From the NCBI GenBank assembly GCA_022820645.1, contig JAJEFD010000009.1:124001-188000 (forward strand): a DNA stretch of 64,000 nucleotides. Reading direction: 5' to 3'. The translations under genes and the position numbers were made by a program. Every line of letters begins with the position of its first letter. Positions within the stretch are counted from its first letter, which is position 1. This DNA comes from Dehalococcoidia bacterium. Its GTDB lineage: Bacteria > Chloroflexota > Dehalococcoidia > Lucifugimonadales > Australimonadaceae. Shown piece after piece: positions 15,631-23,678 of the stretch. The notes below the pieces were generated by a model that saw only the letters and a program-made list of their open reading frames with translations, was not told where the DNA came from and ran no database searches.

Positions 15631-16695
15631 ATGGGGATCCTCGAACGGACGTACGCTCCCGAGGTCGGCCCTGCGGTCGACGAGGTGCTCATCTCGTCGG
15701 ACTCGCACGTGATCGAGCCCGCGGGCCTGTGGAAGGAGAACCTGCCCAGGGAGTTCCGCGACCGCGCTCCCGACCTCGGCGGCGCCCGCAGGAACGATGC
15801 TCCCGGCGGGATGGACAAGGCGGAGCGAGTCAGCGAGATGGCCCGCGACGGCGTCAGTGCCGAGGTGCTGTACCCGACGCACGGCCTGAAGACGCTCGTC
15901 CTCGGCGACCGCGACCTCGAAGAGGCGTGCGCCAGGGTCTACAACGACTGGCTTGCGGACTACTGCTCGGCGGCGCCGGACAGGCTCATCGGCCTCGCTC
16001 TGCTCTCGACGTACCGGATCGAGGCGGCGGTCGAGGAGATGGAGCGCAGCCGCAAGGCGGGCATGGCCGGCGTCATCGTCTGGCAGGTCCCCGACCCCTC
16101 GCTTCCTTTCACGTCCCGCCACTACGATCCCCTGTGGGCGCGCGCCCAGAACCTCGACATGCCGGTCTCGCTGCACATCCTCAGCGGCCACGGCTACAAC
16201 CTGCGTCAGTCGTTCGGGCAGGGGGAGCGCGGCATGGAGCAGGAGCGCACCAGCGTCAACCTGAAGCTCGTCTACGCGATGGACGCCCTGTACGACTTCA
16301 TCTTCTCCGGCGTGCTGGAGCGCTTCCCCCGCCTCAAGCTGGTGCTCGTCGAGAACGAGATAGGCTGGCTCCCGTTCGTCCTGGAGCAGTGGGACTACTA
16401 CTTCCGGCGCCACGGTACGGACAGGGCCGCCCTCGACCTCACGATGCTCCCCAGCGAGTACTTCAACCGGCAGGTGTACGCAACGTTCTTCAACGACGCG
16501 GTGGGCGGCAGGCTGCTCTCCTGGTGGGGCGCCGACAACTGCATGTGGTCGAGCGACTATCCGCACGGCAACTCGACGTGGCCGGACTCGCGGCAGATCG
16601 TCGCGCGCGACATGGGCAACCTGCCCGCGGACGTGCGCGCCAGACTGCTGCGCGAGAACGTGTCGAAGCTGTACGGGATCGAGGTCAGCGCTTGA
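15631..16695 (+). CDS. amidohydrolase family 2 metal-dependent hydrolase (A)
   Basis: The 354-aa protein is a TIM-barrel amidohydrolase of the ACMSD/gamma-resorcylate decarboxylase type, which hydrolyse or decarboxylate small acids using a divalent metal. ISSDSHVIEP is the first-strand DxH motif. SLHILSGHGYN and the terminal MWSSDYPHGNSTWPDSRQ supply the later His and Asp ligands. AKGGAGG-type Shine-Dalgarno spacing (AAGGAGG, then CTTGCC) supports ATG 15631. It is a single gene, convergent with the OppF-type ATPase and ending only a base apart from it. Its N-terminus differs from the DADxHVDET type seen at 30402 and 33706, so it is a more distant paralogue. Confidence 0.85.
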   Translation: MGILERTYAPEVGPAVDEVLISSDSHVIEPAGLWKENLPREFRDRAPDLGGARRNDAPGGMDKAERVSEMARDGVSAEVLYPTHGLKTLVLGDRDLEEACARVYNDWLADYCSAAPDRLIGLALLSTYRIEAAVEEMERSRKAGMAGVIVWQVPDPSLPFTSRHYDPLWARAQNLDMPVSLHILSGHGYNLRQSFGQGERGMEQERTSVNLKLVYAMDALYDFIFSGVLERFPRLKLVLVENEIGWLPFVLEQWDYYFRRHGTDRAALDLTMLPSEYFNRQVYATFFNDAVGGRLLSWWGADNCMWSSDYPHGNSTWPDSRQIVARDMGNLPADVRARLLRENVSKLYGIEVSA

Positions 16696-16696
16696 G

Positions 16697-17704
16697 CTAG
16701 ATGGCGCCGGGCCCGACGCGGATGCACGCCGTCCAGTGGCCGGGGCTCGTCTCCTTGAGCGGAGGGACGACGGCGCGGCACTCGTCGACTGCCATGGGAC
16801 ACCGCGTGTGGAAGACGCAGCCCTGCGGCGGGTTCTGCGGGCTGGGGATGTCGCCCTGCAGCACGATGCGCTCCCGCACCTCCTCCACCCCAGGGTCGGG
16901 CACCGGCACGGCGGAGAGCAGCGCCCTGGTGTACGGATGCTGCGGGTCCTCGTAGAGGTCGTCGCAGGGCGCGAGCTCCATCAGCCGCCCGAGGTACATG
17001 ACCGCGACCCGGTCCGAGATGTGCCGCACCACGGAGAGGTCGTGCGCGATGAGGAGGTACGTGAGCCCGAACTGCTCCTGCAACTCCTGCATGAGGTTGA
17101 TGATCTGGGCCTGGATGGAGACGTCGAGCGCGGAGACGGGCTCGTCGGCGACGATGAACTCCGGCTCCGCCGCGATGGCCCGGGCGATGCCGATGCGCTG
17201 GCGCTGGCCTCCGGAGAACTCGTGCGGGAAGCGGTCGGCCATGTACGGGTTGAGCCCGACGACCTCCAGCAACTCCTGGATGCGCTCCCGCATCCGGGCC
17301 TTGCCCTGCACCAGCCCGTGGACGCTCACCGGCTCGCCGATGATGCCGGCTGCGGTCATGCGGGGGCTGAGCGACGAGTACGGGTCCTGGAAGATGGCGT
17401 TGATGCGCCTGCGCATGGAGCGCAGTTCCCTGCCGCTCAGCGTGCTCATCTCCACGCCGTCGAACTTCACCTCGCCCTCGGTCTGCTGGTGCAACTGCAG
17501 GATGCAGCGCCCCAGCGTGCTCTTGCCGCTCCCGCTCTCGCCGACGAGGCCGAGCGTCTCGCCGCGCTGTATCGTGAGCGATACGTCGTCCACGGCCTTG
17601 ACCTCGCCGATGCGCTTCTTGAACACGATGCCGGACGTGACCGGGAAGTACTTCTTCACCCGGCTCACTTCGACGAGGGGCGTTTCCGATCGGGTTGTCG
17701 TCAT
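16697..17704 (-). CDS. oligopeptide-type ABC transporter ATP-binding protein (OppF-like)
   Basis: The 335-aa ATPase has Walker [16 protein letters not shown] signature [15 protein letters not shown] and Walker [15 protein letters not shown]. Its C-terminal oligopeptide_ATP domain ends [20 protein letters not shown], with the usual cysteine pattern of DppF/OppF proteins. It would energise import of peptides, nickel or similar solutes together with the upstream OppD-like partner, which it overlaps by four bases. No permease or binding protein is encoded nearby, so its partners must lie elsewhere or it serves several systems. The start is ATG 17704. Confidence 0.92.
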   Translation of the reverse strand: MTTTRSETPLVEVSRVKKYFPVTSGIVFKKRIGEVKAVDDVSLTIQRGETLGLVGESGSGKSTLGRCILQLHQQTEGEVKFDGVEMSTLSGRELRSMRRRINAIFQDPYSSLSPRMTAAGIIGEPVSVHGLVQGKARMRERIQELLEVVGLNPYMADRFPHEFSGGQRQRIGIARAIAAEPEFIVADEPVSALDVSIQAQIINLMQELQEQFGLTYLLIAHDLSVVRHISDRVAVMYLGRLMELAPCDDLYEDPQHPYTRALLSAVPVPDPGVEEVRERIVLQGDIPSPQNPPQGCVFHTRCPMAVDECRAVVPPLKETSPGHWTACIRVGPGAI

Positions 17705-18693
17705 GCGCCGCCTCCCGTTTCCACTGCCCAGCAGGCGACGTGGTGCTCGACGCCTGCGCCGCGCACGTGCCGCACCTCCGGCACGTCGTCTTCACAGCGT
17801 GCGATGGCGTAGGCGCAGCGCTCGCGGAACGCGCAGCCCGGCGGGAGGTTGCTCAGGTCGGGCGGCATCCCCTCGATGGGGATGAGACGTTCACCCTTCG
17901 GCTTGTCGAGCCGTGGCACGGACGCCAGCAGCCCCTTCGTGTAGGGATGCTGCGGCTCGTCGAACACCTGGTGCAGCGTGCCGCGCTCGACGATGCGGCC
18001 CGCGTACATGACGTTGATGCGGTCGACGTAGCGCGCCACGACGCCGAGGTTGTGGGTGATGATGATGACCGCGATGCCGAGCTCGCGCTGCACCTGCTGA
18101 ATGAGCTCGAGGATCTGGGCCTGGATCGTCACGTCCAGCGCGGTCGTGGGCTCATCGGCGATGAGCAGCTTCGGGTTGCAGGAGAGCGCCATGGCGATCA
18201 TGACGCGCTGGCGCATGCCGCCGGAGAACTCGTGGGGATAGGCGCGGAGCCGGTTCGCGGCGTCCGGTATGCCGACGAGCTCCAGCAGCTCCGATGCGCG
18301 GGCGTGCGCCGTGTCCGTGTCGTAGTCGAGGTGCCGCTGCACGGCCTCGGTGAGCTGGCGGCCTATCGTGAGCACGGGGTTCAGGGAGGTCATGGGCTCC
18401 TGGAACACCATGCCGATGCGGTTGCCCCGGATGTCCCGCATCGTCTTCTCATCCTGTTGGAGCAGGTCGTCGCCCATGAAGCGTATCGTCCCGGCCAGGA
18501 TACGGCCGGGCGGGCTGGGGATGAGGCGCATGATGGAGAGCGCGGTGATGCTCTTGCCGCAGCCGCTCTCCCCGACGAGGGCGAGCGACTCGCCTTCCAT
18601 GAGGTCGAAAGTGACCCCGTCCACGGCCTTCACCACGCCGGCAGACGTGAAGAAGTGCGTGCGCAGGCCGTTCACTTCCAGGAGGGCTGTCAA
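17701..18693 (-). CDS. oligopeptide-type ABC transporter ATP-binding protein (OppD-like)
   Basis: The 330-aa ATPase has Walker [13 protein letters not shown], signature [15 protein letters not shown], Walker [15 protein letters not shown] and the C-terminal [22 protein letters not shown] segment of DppD/OppD proteins. It pairs with the overlapping OppF-like gene. The start is TTG 18693 with GGAG 10 bases upstream; GTG at the seventh codon is an alternative. A well-spaced sigma-70-type promoter lies at 18739-18767, so the two ATPases form a unit separate from the ruv/methyltransferase genes behind them. Confidence 0.9.
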   Translation of the reverse strand: MTALLEVNGLRTHFFTSAGVVKAVDGVTFDLMEGESLALVGESGCGKSITALSIMRLIPSPPGRILAGTIRFMGDDLLQQDEKTMRDIRGNRIGMVFQEPMTSLNPVLTIGRQLTEAVQRHLDYDTDTAHARASELLELVGIPDAANRLRAYPHEFSGGMRQRVMIAMALSCNPKLLIADEPTTALDVTIQAQILELIQQVQRELGIAVIIITHNLGVVARYVDRINVMYAGRIVERGTLHQVFDEPQHPYTKGLLASVPRLDKPKGERLIPIEGMPPDLSNLPPGCAFRERCAYAIARCEDDVPEVRHVRGAGVEHHVACWAVETGGGA

Positions 18694-18738
18694 GGGATAT
18701 CTGCTCCAGTGCGCTTGGGCGCCATCCGATACGGCGTG

Positions 18739-18767
18739 AACCTAGCCTAACGAGGGGCGGGTGTAAA
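18739..18767 (-). promoter_or_regulatory. sigma-70-type promoter for oppDF-like genes
   Basis: On the minus strand TTTACA (18762-18767) and TAGGTT (18739-18744) are separated by exactly 17 bases, about 45 bases before the TTG start of the OppD-like gene. Confidence 0.55.
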
Positions 18768-18772
18768 GTGCG

Positions 18773-19288
18773 CTACGCCTTCCGGGGGACCTTGTAGCGG
18801 CGTCCGCGTTCGCGCACGGTGCGCTGCGCCCCGAACTCCATCACCGGCACGCCGTAGCCGCAACTCGTGGCGGTGCTCTCGACGTCGACCACGATGGCCT
18901 GCCGCTCCGGCAGCGCGATGTCCTCCGCAGGGGCGGCGAGCAACCGCTCGGCGAGCGGCGACTCCGCGATGGGCGTCACCGTGGCGTGACCGTACAGCCG
19001 CACGACGGCGGCATCCTCCCGGTCGAACGAGCAGACCATGACGGTGATGGGGCCGCCCGCCATCGAGTGGCGTGCCGTCTCGTTGCCGCTGCCCGTGTAG
19101 TCGAGGTACGCCACGCGATGCTCGTCCAGTACGTGGAGCGGCACGCCGCCCTTTGGCGAGACGTTCACCGCTCCGACGCCGTGCGCTCCCGGCGCGAGGC
19201 CGGGGTCGGCGGTGGCGACGAAGAAGACCTGCGCCTGCCGGATGAGGTCGGCCTGCTTGTCCGTGATGCGGTCGAAGTAGTCGGCCAT
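18773..19288 (-). CDS. pyridoxamine 5'-phosphate oxidase-fold protein
   Basis: The 171-aa protein has the split-barrel flavin-binding fold: QAQVFFVATADPGLAPGAHGVGAVNVSPKGG, then VAYLDYTGSGNETARHSMAGGPITVMVCSF and a VVRLYGHATV strand. These features fit the PPOX-like group whose members bind FMN, F420 or heme. The true PdxH active-site set is not evident, so it is probably not vitamin B6 synthesis. It ends near the oppDF promoter and follows the methyltransferase by 9 bases. The C-terminus GRRYKVPRKA is basic. Confidence 0.8.
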   Translation of the reverse strand: MADYFDRITDKQADLIRQAQVFFVATADPGLAPGAHGVGAVNVSPKGGVPLHVLDEHRVAYLDYTGSGNETARHSMAGGPITVMVCSFDREDAAVVRLYGHATVTPIAESPLAERLLAAPAEDIALPERQAIVVDVESTATSCGYGVPVMEFGAQRTVRERGRRYKVPRKA

Positions 19289-19297
19289 GGCGTGCTC

Positions 19298-20074
19298 CTA
19301 CGCTGCCCTCGCCACCCAGACGAGGTCTTCCGTTTCCCCGGTGACGGGGCCGCCGTCGAAATCGCCGTAGACGGCCTCGAGATCGAAGCCGCAGAGTTCG
19401 AGCAGGTGCTCCATCTCGTACCGGAAGGTGTAACGCTGATCGACGTCCCGCAGCAGCCGTCGTTCCACCACGCCCTCGTCGCTCACCTCCTCGATGATGA
19501 GGCGCATCTCGTTCACCTGCGTCACAGGGTCCCAGCCGTTCTGTCCCCAGACGACGAGCGTGCCGCCCCCCTCCCGTTCGACGTCTTTCAGGTGGTAGGC
19601 GAGCCGGGACTGCTCGTCGGTCACGAGGGAACTCACGTCCGGATTGAACGTGTCCATCACGAACATACCGCCGGGCGCCAGCCGCTCCCGGACGCGGGCG
19701 AGCGCCTGCCGCTGCTCCTCCGTCGTGAGCATGCTTTGGAAGGAGCGGAACGGCATGATGACGAGCGGGAAGCGCTCGGCGAGTTGCAGCGCCGCCATGT
19801 CGCCGGACTGGAAGACGCACCGCTCGGCGAGGCCGCGCTTCGCTGCCTTCTCCTGCGCGACCTCGATCATGCGGGGCGAGATGTCGATGCCGGCGACGGC
19901 CACGCCTTCCCGTGCGATGGCGAGGCTGATGCGCCCCGTGCCGCAGCCGAGTTCCAGGACGGGGCCTCCCGACTCGCGTGCCAGCTCGACGTAGAAGTCG
20001 ATGTCGTGCGTCAGGTCGGCGTGCACCGCATCGTAGATGTCGGCCCAGTCGTCGTAGGGGAAGTCGAATGGCAT
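19298..20074 (-). CDS. class I SAM-dependent methyltransferase
   Basis: The 258-aa protein opens with MPFDFPYDDWADIYDAVHADLTHDIDFYVELARESGGPVLELGCGTGRISLAIAREGVAVAGIDIS, a full motif I with an acidic strand end. RERLAPGGMFVMDTFNPD follows as the post-motif. The late DQRYTFRYEMEHLLELCGFDLEAVYGDFDG matches small-molecule methyltransferases with a C-terminal substrate cap. Its substrate is unknown. There is no ribosome site before ATG 20074, but TAGGCT lies 6 bases upstream, suggesting a leaderless transcript. It is 12 bases downstream of ruvA and could also be read with it. Confidence 0.85.
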   Translation of the reverse strand: MPFDFPYDDWADIYDAVHADLTHDIDFYVELARESGGPVLELGCGTGRISLAIAREGVAVAGIDISPRMIEVAQEKAAKRGLAERCVFQSGDMAALQLAERFPLVIMPFRSFQSMLTTEEQRQALARVRERLAPGGMFVMDTFNPDVSSLVTDEQSRLAYHLKDVEREGGGTLVVWGQNGWDPVTQVNEMRLIIEEVSDEGVVERRLLRDVDQRYTFRYEMEHLLELCGFDLEAVYGDFDGGPVTGETEDLVWVARAA

Positions 20075-20080
20075 GGGGCT

Positions 20081-20086
20081 AGCCTA
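20081..20086 (-). promoter_or_regulatory. candidate -10 box for leaderless methyltransferase
   Basis: Minus-strand TAGGCT (TAnnnT) lies 6 bases before ATG 20074 with no Shine-Dalgarno sequence between. It sits in the short gap after ruvA. Confidence 0.3.
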
Positions 20087-20698
20087 TCAGCCGCCGCCCA
20101 TGCGCTGGAGAGCGCGTCTGACGCGCTCGTCGGTGGGGGCGTCCGCCGCGCCGTCCTCGGCGGCGAGCGCCTGCCGCGCTTCGAGTGCGGAGTAGCCGAG
20201 CGCCATGAGCCATTGGAGGGCGGGGTCGCCCGCTGCACCTGCAGTCGTGGCAACCCCTGCGGTGGTCACGAGCGGCGCGCCGATCTCGTCCTCCAGCTTG
20301 CTCTTGAGGTCCAGGATGATGCGCTCGGCGGTGCGCTTGCCGACGCCGGGCGCGCGGCTGATGGCGGTGGCGTCGCCCGCGACGATGGCGGTGGCGAGGT
20401 CTTCCGGCGGGAGCACGCTCAGCACGGCGAGCGCGGCCTTCGGGCCGACCTGGCTCACGCCGAGCAGCATCTCGAAGAGGCGGCGTCCGTGCTCAGAGGC
20501 GAAGCCGTACAACTGCAGGTCGTCCTCGCGGACGATGAGGTGGGTGTGCAGCCGCACGGGGCTGTCCGCGCCGGGCAGCCCGCCGAGGTCGTGCGCAGGA
20601 ACGAAGACGCGCAGCAGGATGCCGCCGCCTACGCGCACGACGACCGAGTCGGCGTGCTTCGCCTCGATCGTGCCCTCGACGCCCGCGATGATGCTCAT
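20087..20698 (-). CDS. ruvA: Holliday junction DNA-binding protein RuvA
   Basis: The 203-aa protein has the RuvA layout. An OB-fold N-terminus is MSIIAGVEGTIEAKHADSVVVRVGGG...LHTHLIVREDDLQLYGF. Two helix-hairpin-helix motifs follow (MLLGVSQVGPKAALAVL and ISRAPGVGKRTAERIILDLKSKL). A C-terminal domain that contacts RuvB has the ALGYSALEARQAL helix. It holds four-way junctions during branch migration. The ORF track runs it on upstream to 21319; the start is ATG 20698, overlapping ruvC by four bases. ruvB is not in the window. Confidence 0.95.
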   Translation of the reverse strand: MSIIAGVEGTIEAKHADSVVVRVGGGILLRVFVPAHDLGGLPGADSPVRLHTHLIVREDDLQLYGFASEHGRRLFEMLLGVSQVGPKAALAVLSVLPPEDLATAIVAGDATAISRAPGVGKRTAERIILDLKSKLEDEIGAPLVTTAGVATTAGAAGDPALQWLMALGYSALEARQALAAEDGAADAPTDERVRRALQRMGGG

Positions 20699-21198
20699 CG
20701 GGCCCTCACCCGTTCGGCGGTGCGGAGCGTCTGCGCGTGACAGAGCGCTATGGCGATGGCGTCCGACGCGTCCTCGGCCATCGGCTCGTCGCCGAGTTCC
20801 AGCAGGATGCGGACGGAGCGCTGCACCTGCGCCTTGTCGCCCGCGCCGTAGTTGGCGACGGCGCTCTTGACCGTGGCGGGCGAGTAGCGGTGGATGGGGA
20901 TGCCGGCGTTCGCCGCGACGAGCAGCGCGACGGCCTGGGCCTGTCCCACGGCGACCGCGGACTTGGCGCCGCGCGCCGCCGCGACGAACGGCTCCTCTAT
21001 CGCGAGTTGGTCCGGCATCCAGCGCTCCGCGAGAGCCTGCAGTTCGCCGAGCAAGAGGTGGAGCCGCTCCGCGATCTCCTTCGACCGTCCGCCGTCGAAC
21101 GTTCCCCACGCCAGGCATTGCGTGCCGCCCTCGTCGTCGAGGTCGAGGATGCTGTAGCCCATCGTCTGGGTGCCGGGGTCGACGCCGAGGATACGCAT
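20695..21198 (-). CDS. ruvC: crossover junction endodeoxyribonuclease RuvC
   Basis: The 167-aa protein is the resolvase that cuts Holliday junctions with two metal ions in an RNase H fold. MRILGVDPGTQTMGYSIL carries the first catalytic Asp. LAIEEPFVAAARGAKSAVAVGQAQAV carries the Glu. EDASDAIAIALCHAQ carries the final Asp pair. The conserved YSPATVKSAVANYGAGDKAQVQ is also present. It overlaps ruvA by four bases, the standard ruvCA order. Its ATG at 21198 is preceded by GGAG. Confidence 0.95.
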   Translation of the reverse strand: MRILGVDPGTQTMGYSILDLDDEGGTQCLAWGTFDGGRSKEIAERLHLLLGELQALAERWMPDQLAIEEPFVAAARGAKSAVAVGQAQAVALLVAANAGIPIHRYSPATVKSAVANYGAGDKAQVQRSVRILLELGDEPMAEDASDAIAIALCHAQTLRTAERVRAR

Positions 21199-21218
21199 GG
21201 CGCTCCGTCCGTTCTCCT

Positions 21219-22061
21219 CTACCGCAGGGCGTAGCGGTCATTCTCTTCGGCAACGACCGCCTGTTCCTCGATGAGCTTGGTGAGCGTGGTAACGAGCTGC
21301 CGCTCGGCGAGGCGCTCACGGGACTGCGGGAGGCGCTTGTAGATGCGGACGCGGAGCTCGGCGGGTGAGAGCGGGCCGTCGCGCAGCGCGTTCAGGATGG
21401 CCTGCTCCCGCTCGTGCCGGTGCTTGATGAGGGCGTTGAGCCGCGCCTTCGGCCTCTTCACCGGCCCGCCGTGGCCGGTGTACATGATGCGGGCGTCCAC
21501 GTCCTTCAGCATCTCCAGCGTTCGCATGTAGTCGGCGAGGTTGCCGTCGTGCGGGCCGATGCTCGTGGTGGAGACTGCCAGGACGGTGTCGCTGGTGAAG
21601 AGCGCCTTGCGCTCCGGCGCGAAGAGGGCGAGCGAGCCGGAGGTATGGCCGGGCGCCCAGACGGCTTCGAGCGAGAGGCCGCCGAGCTCGCGACGGTCGC
21701 CGTGCTGCAGGTCGTCGGCGACGTGCAACTCGCCGTGGAGGCGGTCGTTCTCGATGGCCTCGCGGTCGTTGGGGTGGCACGCGAGCGGCGCGCCGGTCTC
21801 GCGGTGCATGTGGAGCGCGCCGCCGCCGTGGTCGGGATGGCGGTGCGTGATGATGATCTCGGAGACGGGCGGGGCGTTGACCTCCCGGATGTAGGCGGCG
21901 CGGGCGCGGTGGTCGTCCTCGTTCTCCCAGCCCGTGTCGATGAGGACCGCGGTGTCCGAGCCGAATACGAGGTAGGCGTTGGGCGGCGGGAAACCGGGCA
22001 GCGGCTCCCGTCCGAACGTGAGTTGGTGTATCCCCTGCTCCAGTTCCACGGCGCGCTCCAT
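21219..22061 (-). CDS. metallo-beta-lactamase-fold hydrolase with C-terminal winged helix
   Basis: The 280-aa protein has the MBL core: SDTAVLIDTGWENEDD, THRHPDHGGGALH (the HxHxDH zinc site), APGHTSGSLALFAPERKALFTSDTVL and YTGHGGPV. A C-terminal RHEREQAILNALRDGPLSPAELRVRIYKRLPQSRE...LTKLIEEQAVV is a winged helix. This layout is that of LACTB2-like hydrolases, whose members cleave RNA or thioesters. The substrate here is not known. It is 20 bases upstream of ruvC on the same strand and divergent from the thioesterase gene. Confidence 0.88.
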   Translation of the reverse strand: MERAVELEQGIHQLTFGREPLPGFPPPNAYLVFGSDTAVLIDTGWENEDDHRARAAYIREVNAPPVSEIIITHRHPDHGGGALHMHRETGAPLACHPNDREAIENDRLHGELHVADDLQHGDRRELGGLSLEAVWAPGHTSGSLALFAPERKALFTSDTVLAVSTTSIGPHDGNLADYMRTLEMLKDVDARIMYTGHGGPVKRPKARLNALIKHRHEREQAILNALRDGPLSPAELRVRIYKRLPQSRERLAERQLVTTLTKLIEEQAVVAEENDRYALR

Positions 22062-22105
22062 TCTAGCGCACCGGGCGGCCGCCCCCGCTACGTCGCTAAC
22101 TGGCC

Positions 22106-22111
22106 TAAACT
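22106..22111 (+). promoter_or_regulatory. candidate -10 box TAAACT of the 22-25 kb operon
   Basis: TAAACT lies 36 bases before the GTG start at 22148. The hexamer matches the one before leuS. The -35 region is not clear. Confidence 0.35.
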
Positions 22112-22147
22112 ATGGCCGACCCTCGACCCGCCCAAGGAGCACGATCC

Positions 22148-22627
22148 GTGAGCGACGTTGCGTTTCAAGACATGCTGGCCGGCAACCACTGCTGGGGATG
22201 CGGACCGGACGCGAAGGACGGCCTGAGGCTGCGGAGCTACTGGGACGGCGACGAGACGGTGTGCACGTGGATGCCGCGTCCCGAGTTCGCCGCGGGGCCG
22301 CGTCACATCCTCTACGGCGGCATGATCGGCAGCGTCATCGACTGCCACAGCATCTGGACGGCCATCGCCGAGGCGTACAAGGTCGAGGAGCGCGAGATCG
22401 GCTCCGGGCCTGTCATCTGGTACGCGACGGCGTCGCTGCACGTGACCTACCTGAAGCCGACGCCGATAGACCAGCCGCTGACGATGCGTGCACGGGTGAC
22501 GGAGCTGGTGCGGCGCAAGGCGCTGGTGAGCTGCTCGCTCGAGTCGGGCGGTGTCGAGACGGCGACGGGCGAGATGGTCGCGGTTCGGGTGCCGCCGGAG
22601 TGGTTCGAGGACCAGGAAGGAGGATGA
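22148..22627 (+). CDS. hotdog-fold thioesterase (PaaI-like)
   Basis: GTG 22148 is chosen over ATG 22112 because AAGGAG lies 8 bases upstream; the product is 159 aa. FQDMLAGNHCWGCGPDAKDGLRLRSYWDGDE is the usual opening of stand-alone PaaI-like acyl-CoA thioesterases. PRHILYGGMIGSVIDCHSIWTAIAEAYK contains the central hotdog helix with the conserved Gly-Gly and Asp. ASLHVTYLKPTPIDQPLTMRARVTEL provides the later strands. It probably hydrolyses an acyl- or aryl-CoA. It is first in a run of four genes ending in an amidohydrolase, which suggests a role in breaking down an aromatic or branched acid. Confidence 0.8.
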   Translation: MSDVAFQDMLAGNHCWGCGPDAKDGLRLRSYWDGDETVCTWMPRPEFAAGPRHILYGGMIGSVIDCHSIWTAIAEAYKVEEREIGSGPVIWYATASLHVTYLKPTPIDQPLTMRARVTELVRRKALVSCSLESGGVETATGEMVAVRVPPEWFEDQEGG

Positions 22628-22631
22628 GGCA

Positions 22632-23111
22632 ATGACGGTAAGCGTTTCAGGGCTGGTAGGACGTCCGCTGGAGTTGGGCCATGCAGACCTCGCGGCGCTG
22701 CCCGGACAGGTGGACGACGTCTCGACTCTCGCGCCCGGACGCGAGGGGTCGGCGGTGCGTTTCACGTCGGTGCTGGAAGCGGCGTCGGCGCAGGCGAGCG
22801 CGGAGTTCCTCACGCTGGAGGCCGACGGAGGCTTCGCGGCGAGCATCCCGCTCGCGGCGGTCGCCGACCAGGCGCTGCTGCTGTATGCGCTGGACGGCGG
22901 GCCGCTGCCGCACGACAAGGGCGGTCCGGTACGCTTCCTCATCCCGAACCCCGCCGCGTGCGGCACCGCGGAAGTGGATACGTGCGCGAACGTGAAGTGG
23001 CTGAACTCGATCAGTCTCAGCACTGAGCGTGGACGCGACGTGCGCCCAAGCACACTGCGCGCGCACGAGGCGCTACACGAGGCTGAACGCAGGGAAGGAG
23101 GCGCACGATGA
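22632..23111 (+). CDS. small molybdopterin-binding (SUOX-fold) domain protein
   Basis: ATG 22632 has GGAGG upstream and follows the thioesterase stop by 4 bases; the product is 159 aa. VSGLVGRPLELGHADLAALPGQVDDVSTLAPGREGSAVRFTSVLEAAS looks like the oxidoreductase molybdopterin-binding domain of the sulfite oxidase/YedY group. DGGFAASIPLAAVADQALLLYALDGGPLPHDKGGPVRFLIPN is the domain's typical tail. It is shorter than YedY, and the cysteine that ligates molybdenum in true sulfite oxidases is not obvious, so activity is uncertain. It overlaps the next gene by four bases. Confidence 0.72.
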   Translation: MTVSVSGLVGRPLELGHADLAALPGQVDDVSTLAPGREGSAVRFTSVLEAASAQASAEFLTLEADGGFAASIPLAAVADQALLLYALDGGPLPHDKGGPVRFLIPNPAACGTAEVDTCANVKWLNSISLSTERGRDVRPSTLRAHEALHEAERREGGAR

Positions 23112-23662
23112 CTCGACTGCCGGAGGTAACGCGGGACGCCGTGGCCGAGGAGCTGCGCCACGCATTCGATGCACTCGTTGCCGACAGCGGCGGGGAGGTG
23201 CCCCTGGGACCTGGCGCCGTCGCAGCGCTGAGCCCGGAGATGGCGCTTCGACGGCGTCCGCTGAGCAACTACGTGCGCTGGGAGTTGACGCTTCCCCAGC
23301 ACGTGCAGGAGCTAGCCATCCTTGCGACAGCGCGGCAGATGGACTGTCCGTACGTGTGGAATGCGCACGCCCCCATGGCCCGGAAGGCCGGTGTAAGCGC
23401 CGAACTGGTGGACGCGATGCGCGAGCGCGCGCCGCTCCCCGCGATGGCGGAGGACGAGTCGGCGGTCGTGACGTTCGTAACGGAGATGCTGGGCGGTCAC
23501 CGCGTGTCGCAGGGGGCGTATGATGCGGCCATCGCTCAGTTCGGGATACGGCAGACGGTAGACCTCATCGCGCTGGCAGGGCAGTACGTGACCAACGCGT
23601 GCTTCCTGAACGCATTTGAGATAGCGTTGCCGGAAACGGCGGAGCCGGTGTTGCCGGTCTGA
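23108..23662 (+). CDS. carboxymuconolactone decarboxylase/AhpD-like protein
   Basis: The 184-aa protein carries ELAILATARQMDCPYVWNAHAPMARKAGVSAELVDAMRER, the CMD/AhpD core helices. VVTFVTEMLGGHRVSQGAYDAAIAQFGIRQTVDLIALAGQYVTNACFLNAFEI follows in the second half. AhpD proteins have a CxxC; here only one cysteine (DCPYVW) is kept, so a disulfide-reductase function is unlikely. A decarboxylase- or isomerase-like role within this catabolic operon is inferred. It overlaps the SUOX-fold gene by four bases and precedes the amidohydrolase by 16. Confidence 0.82.
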   Translation: MTRLPEVTRDAVAEELRHAFDALVADSGGEVPLGPGAVAALSPEMALRRRPLSNYVRWELTLPQHVQELAILATARQMDCPYVWNAHAPMARKAGVSAELVDAMRERAPLPAMAEDESAVVTFVTEMLGGHRVSQGAYDAAIAQFGIRQTVDLIALAGQYVTNACFLNAFEIALPETAEPVLPV

Positions 23663-23678
23663 ATCGAGGAGGCAGACG

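Noticed and set aside
22632-23111. Intact sulfite oxidase-type enzyme
   Set aside because: The protein is only 159 aa and the molybdenum-ligating cysteine is not evident; kept as a domain protein only.
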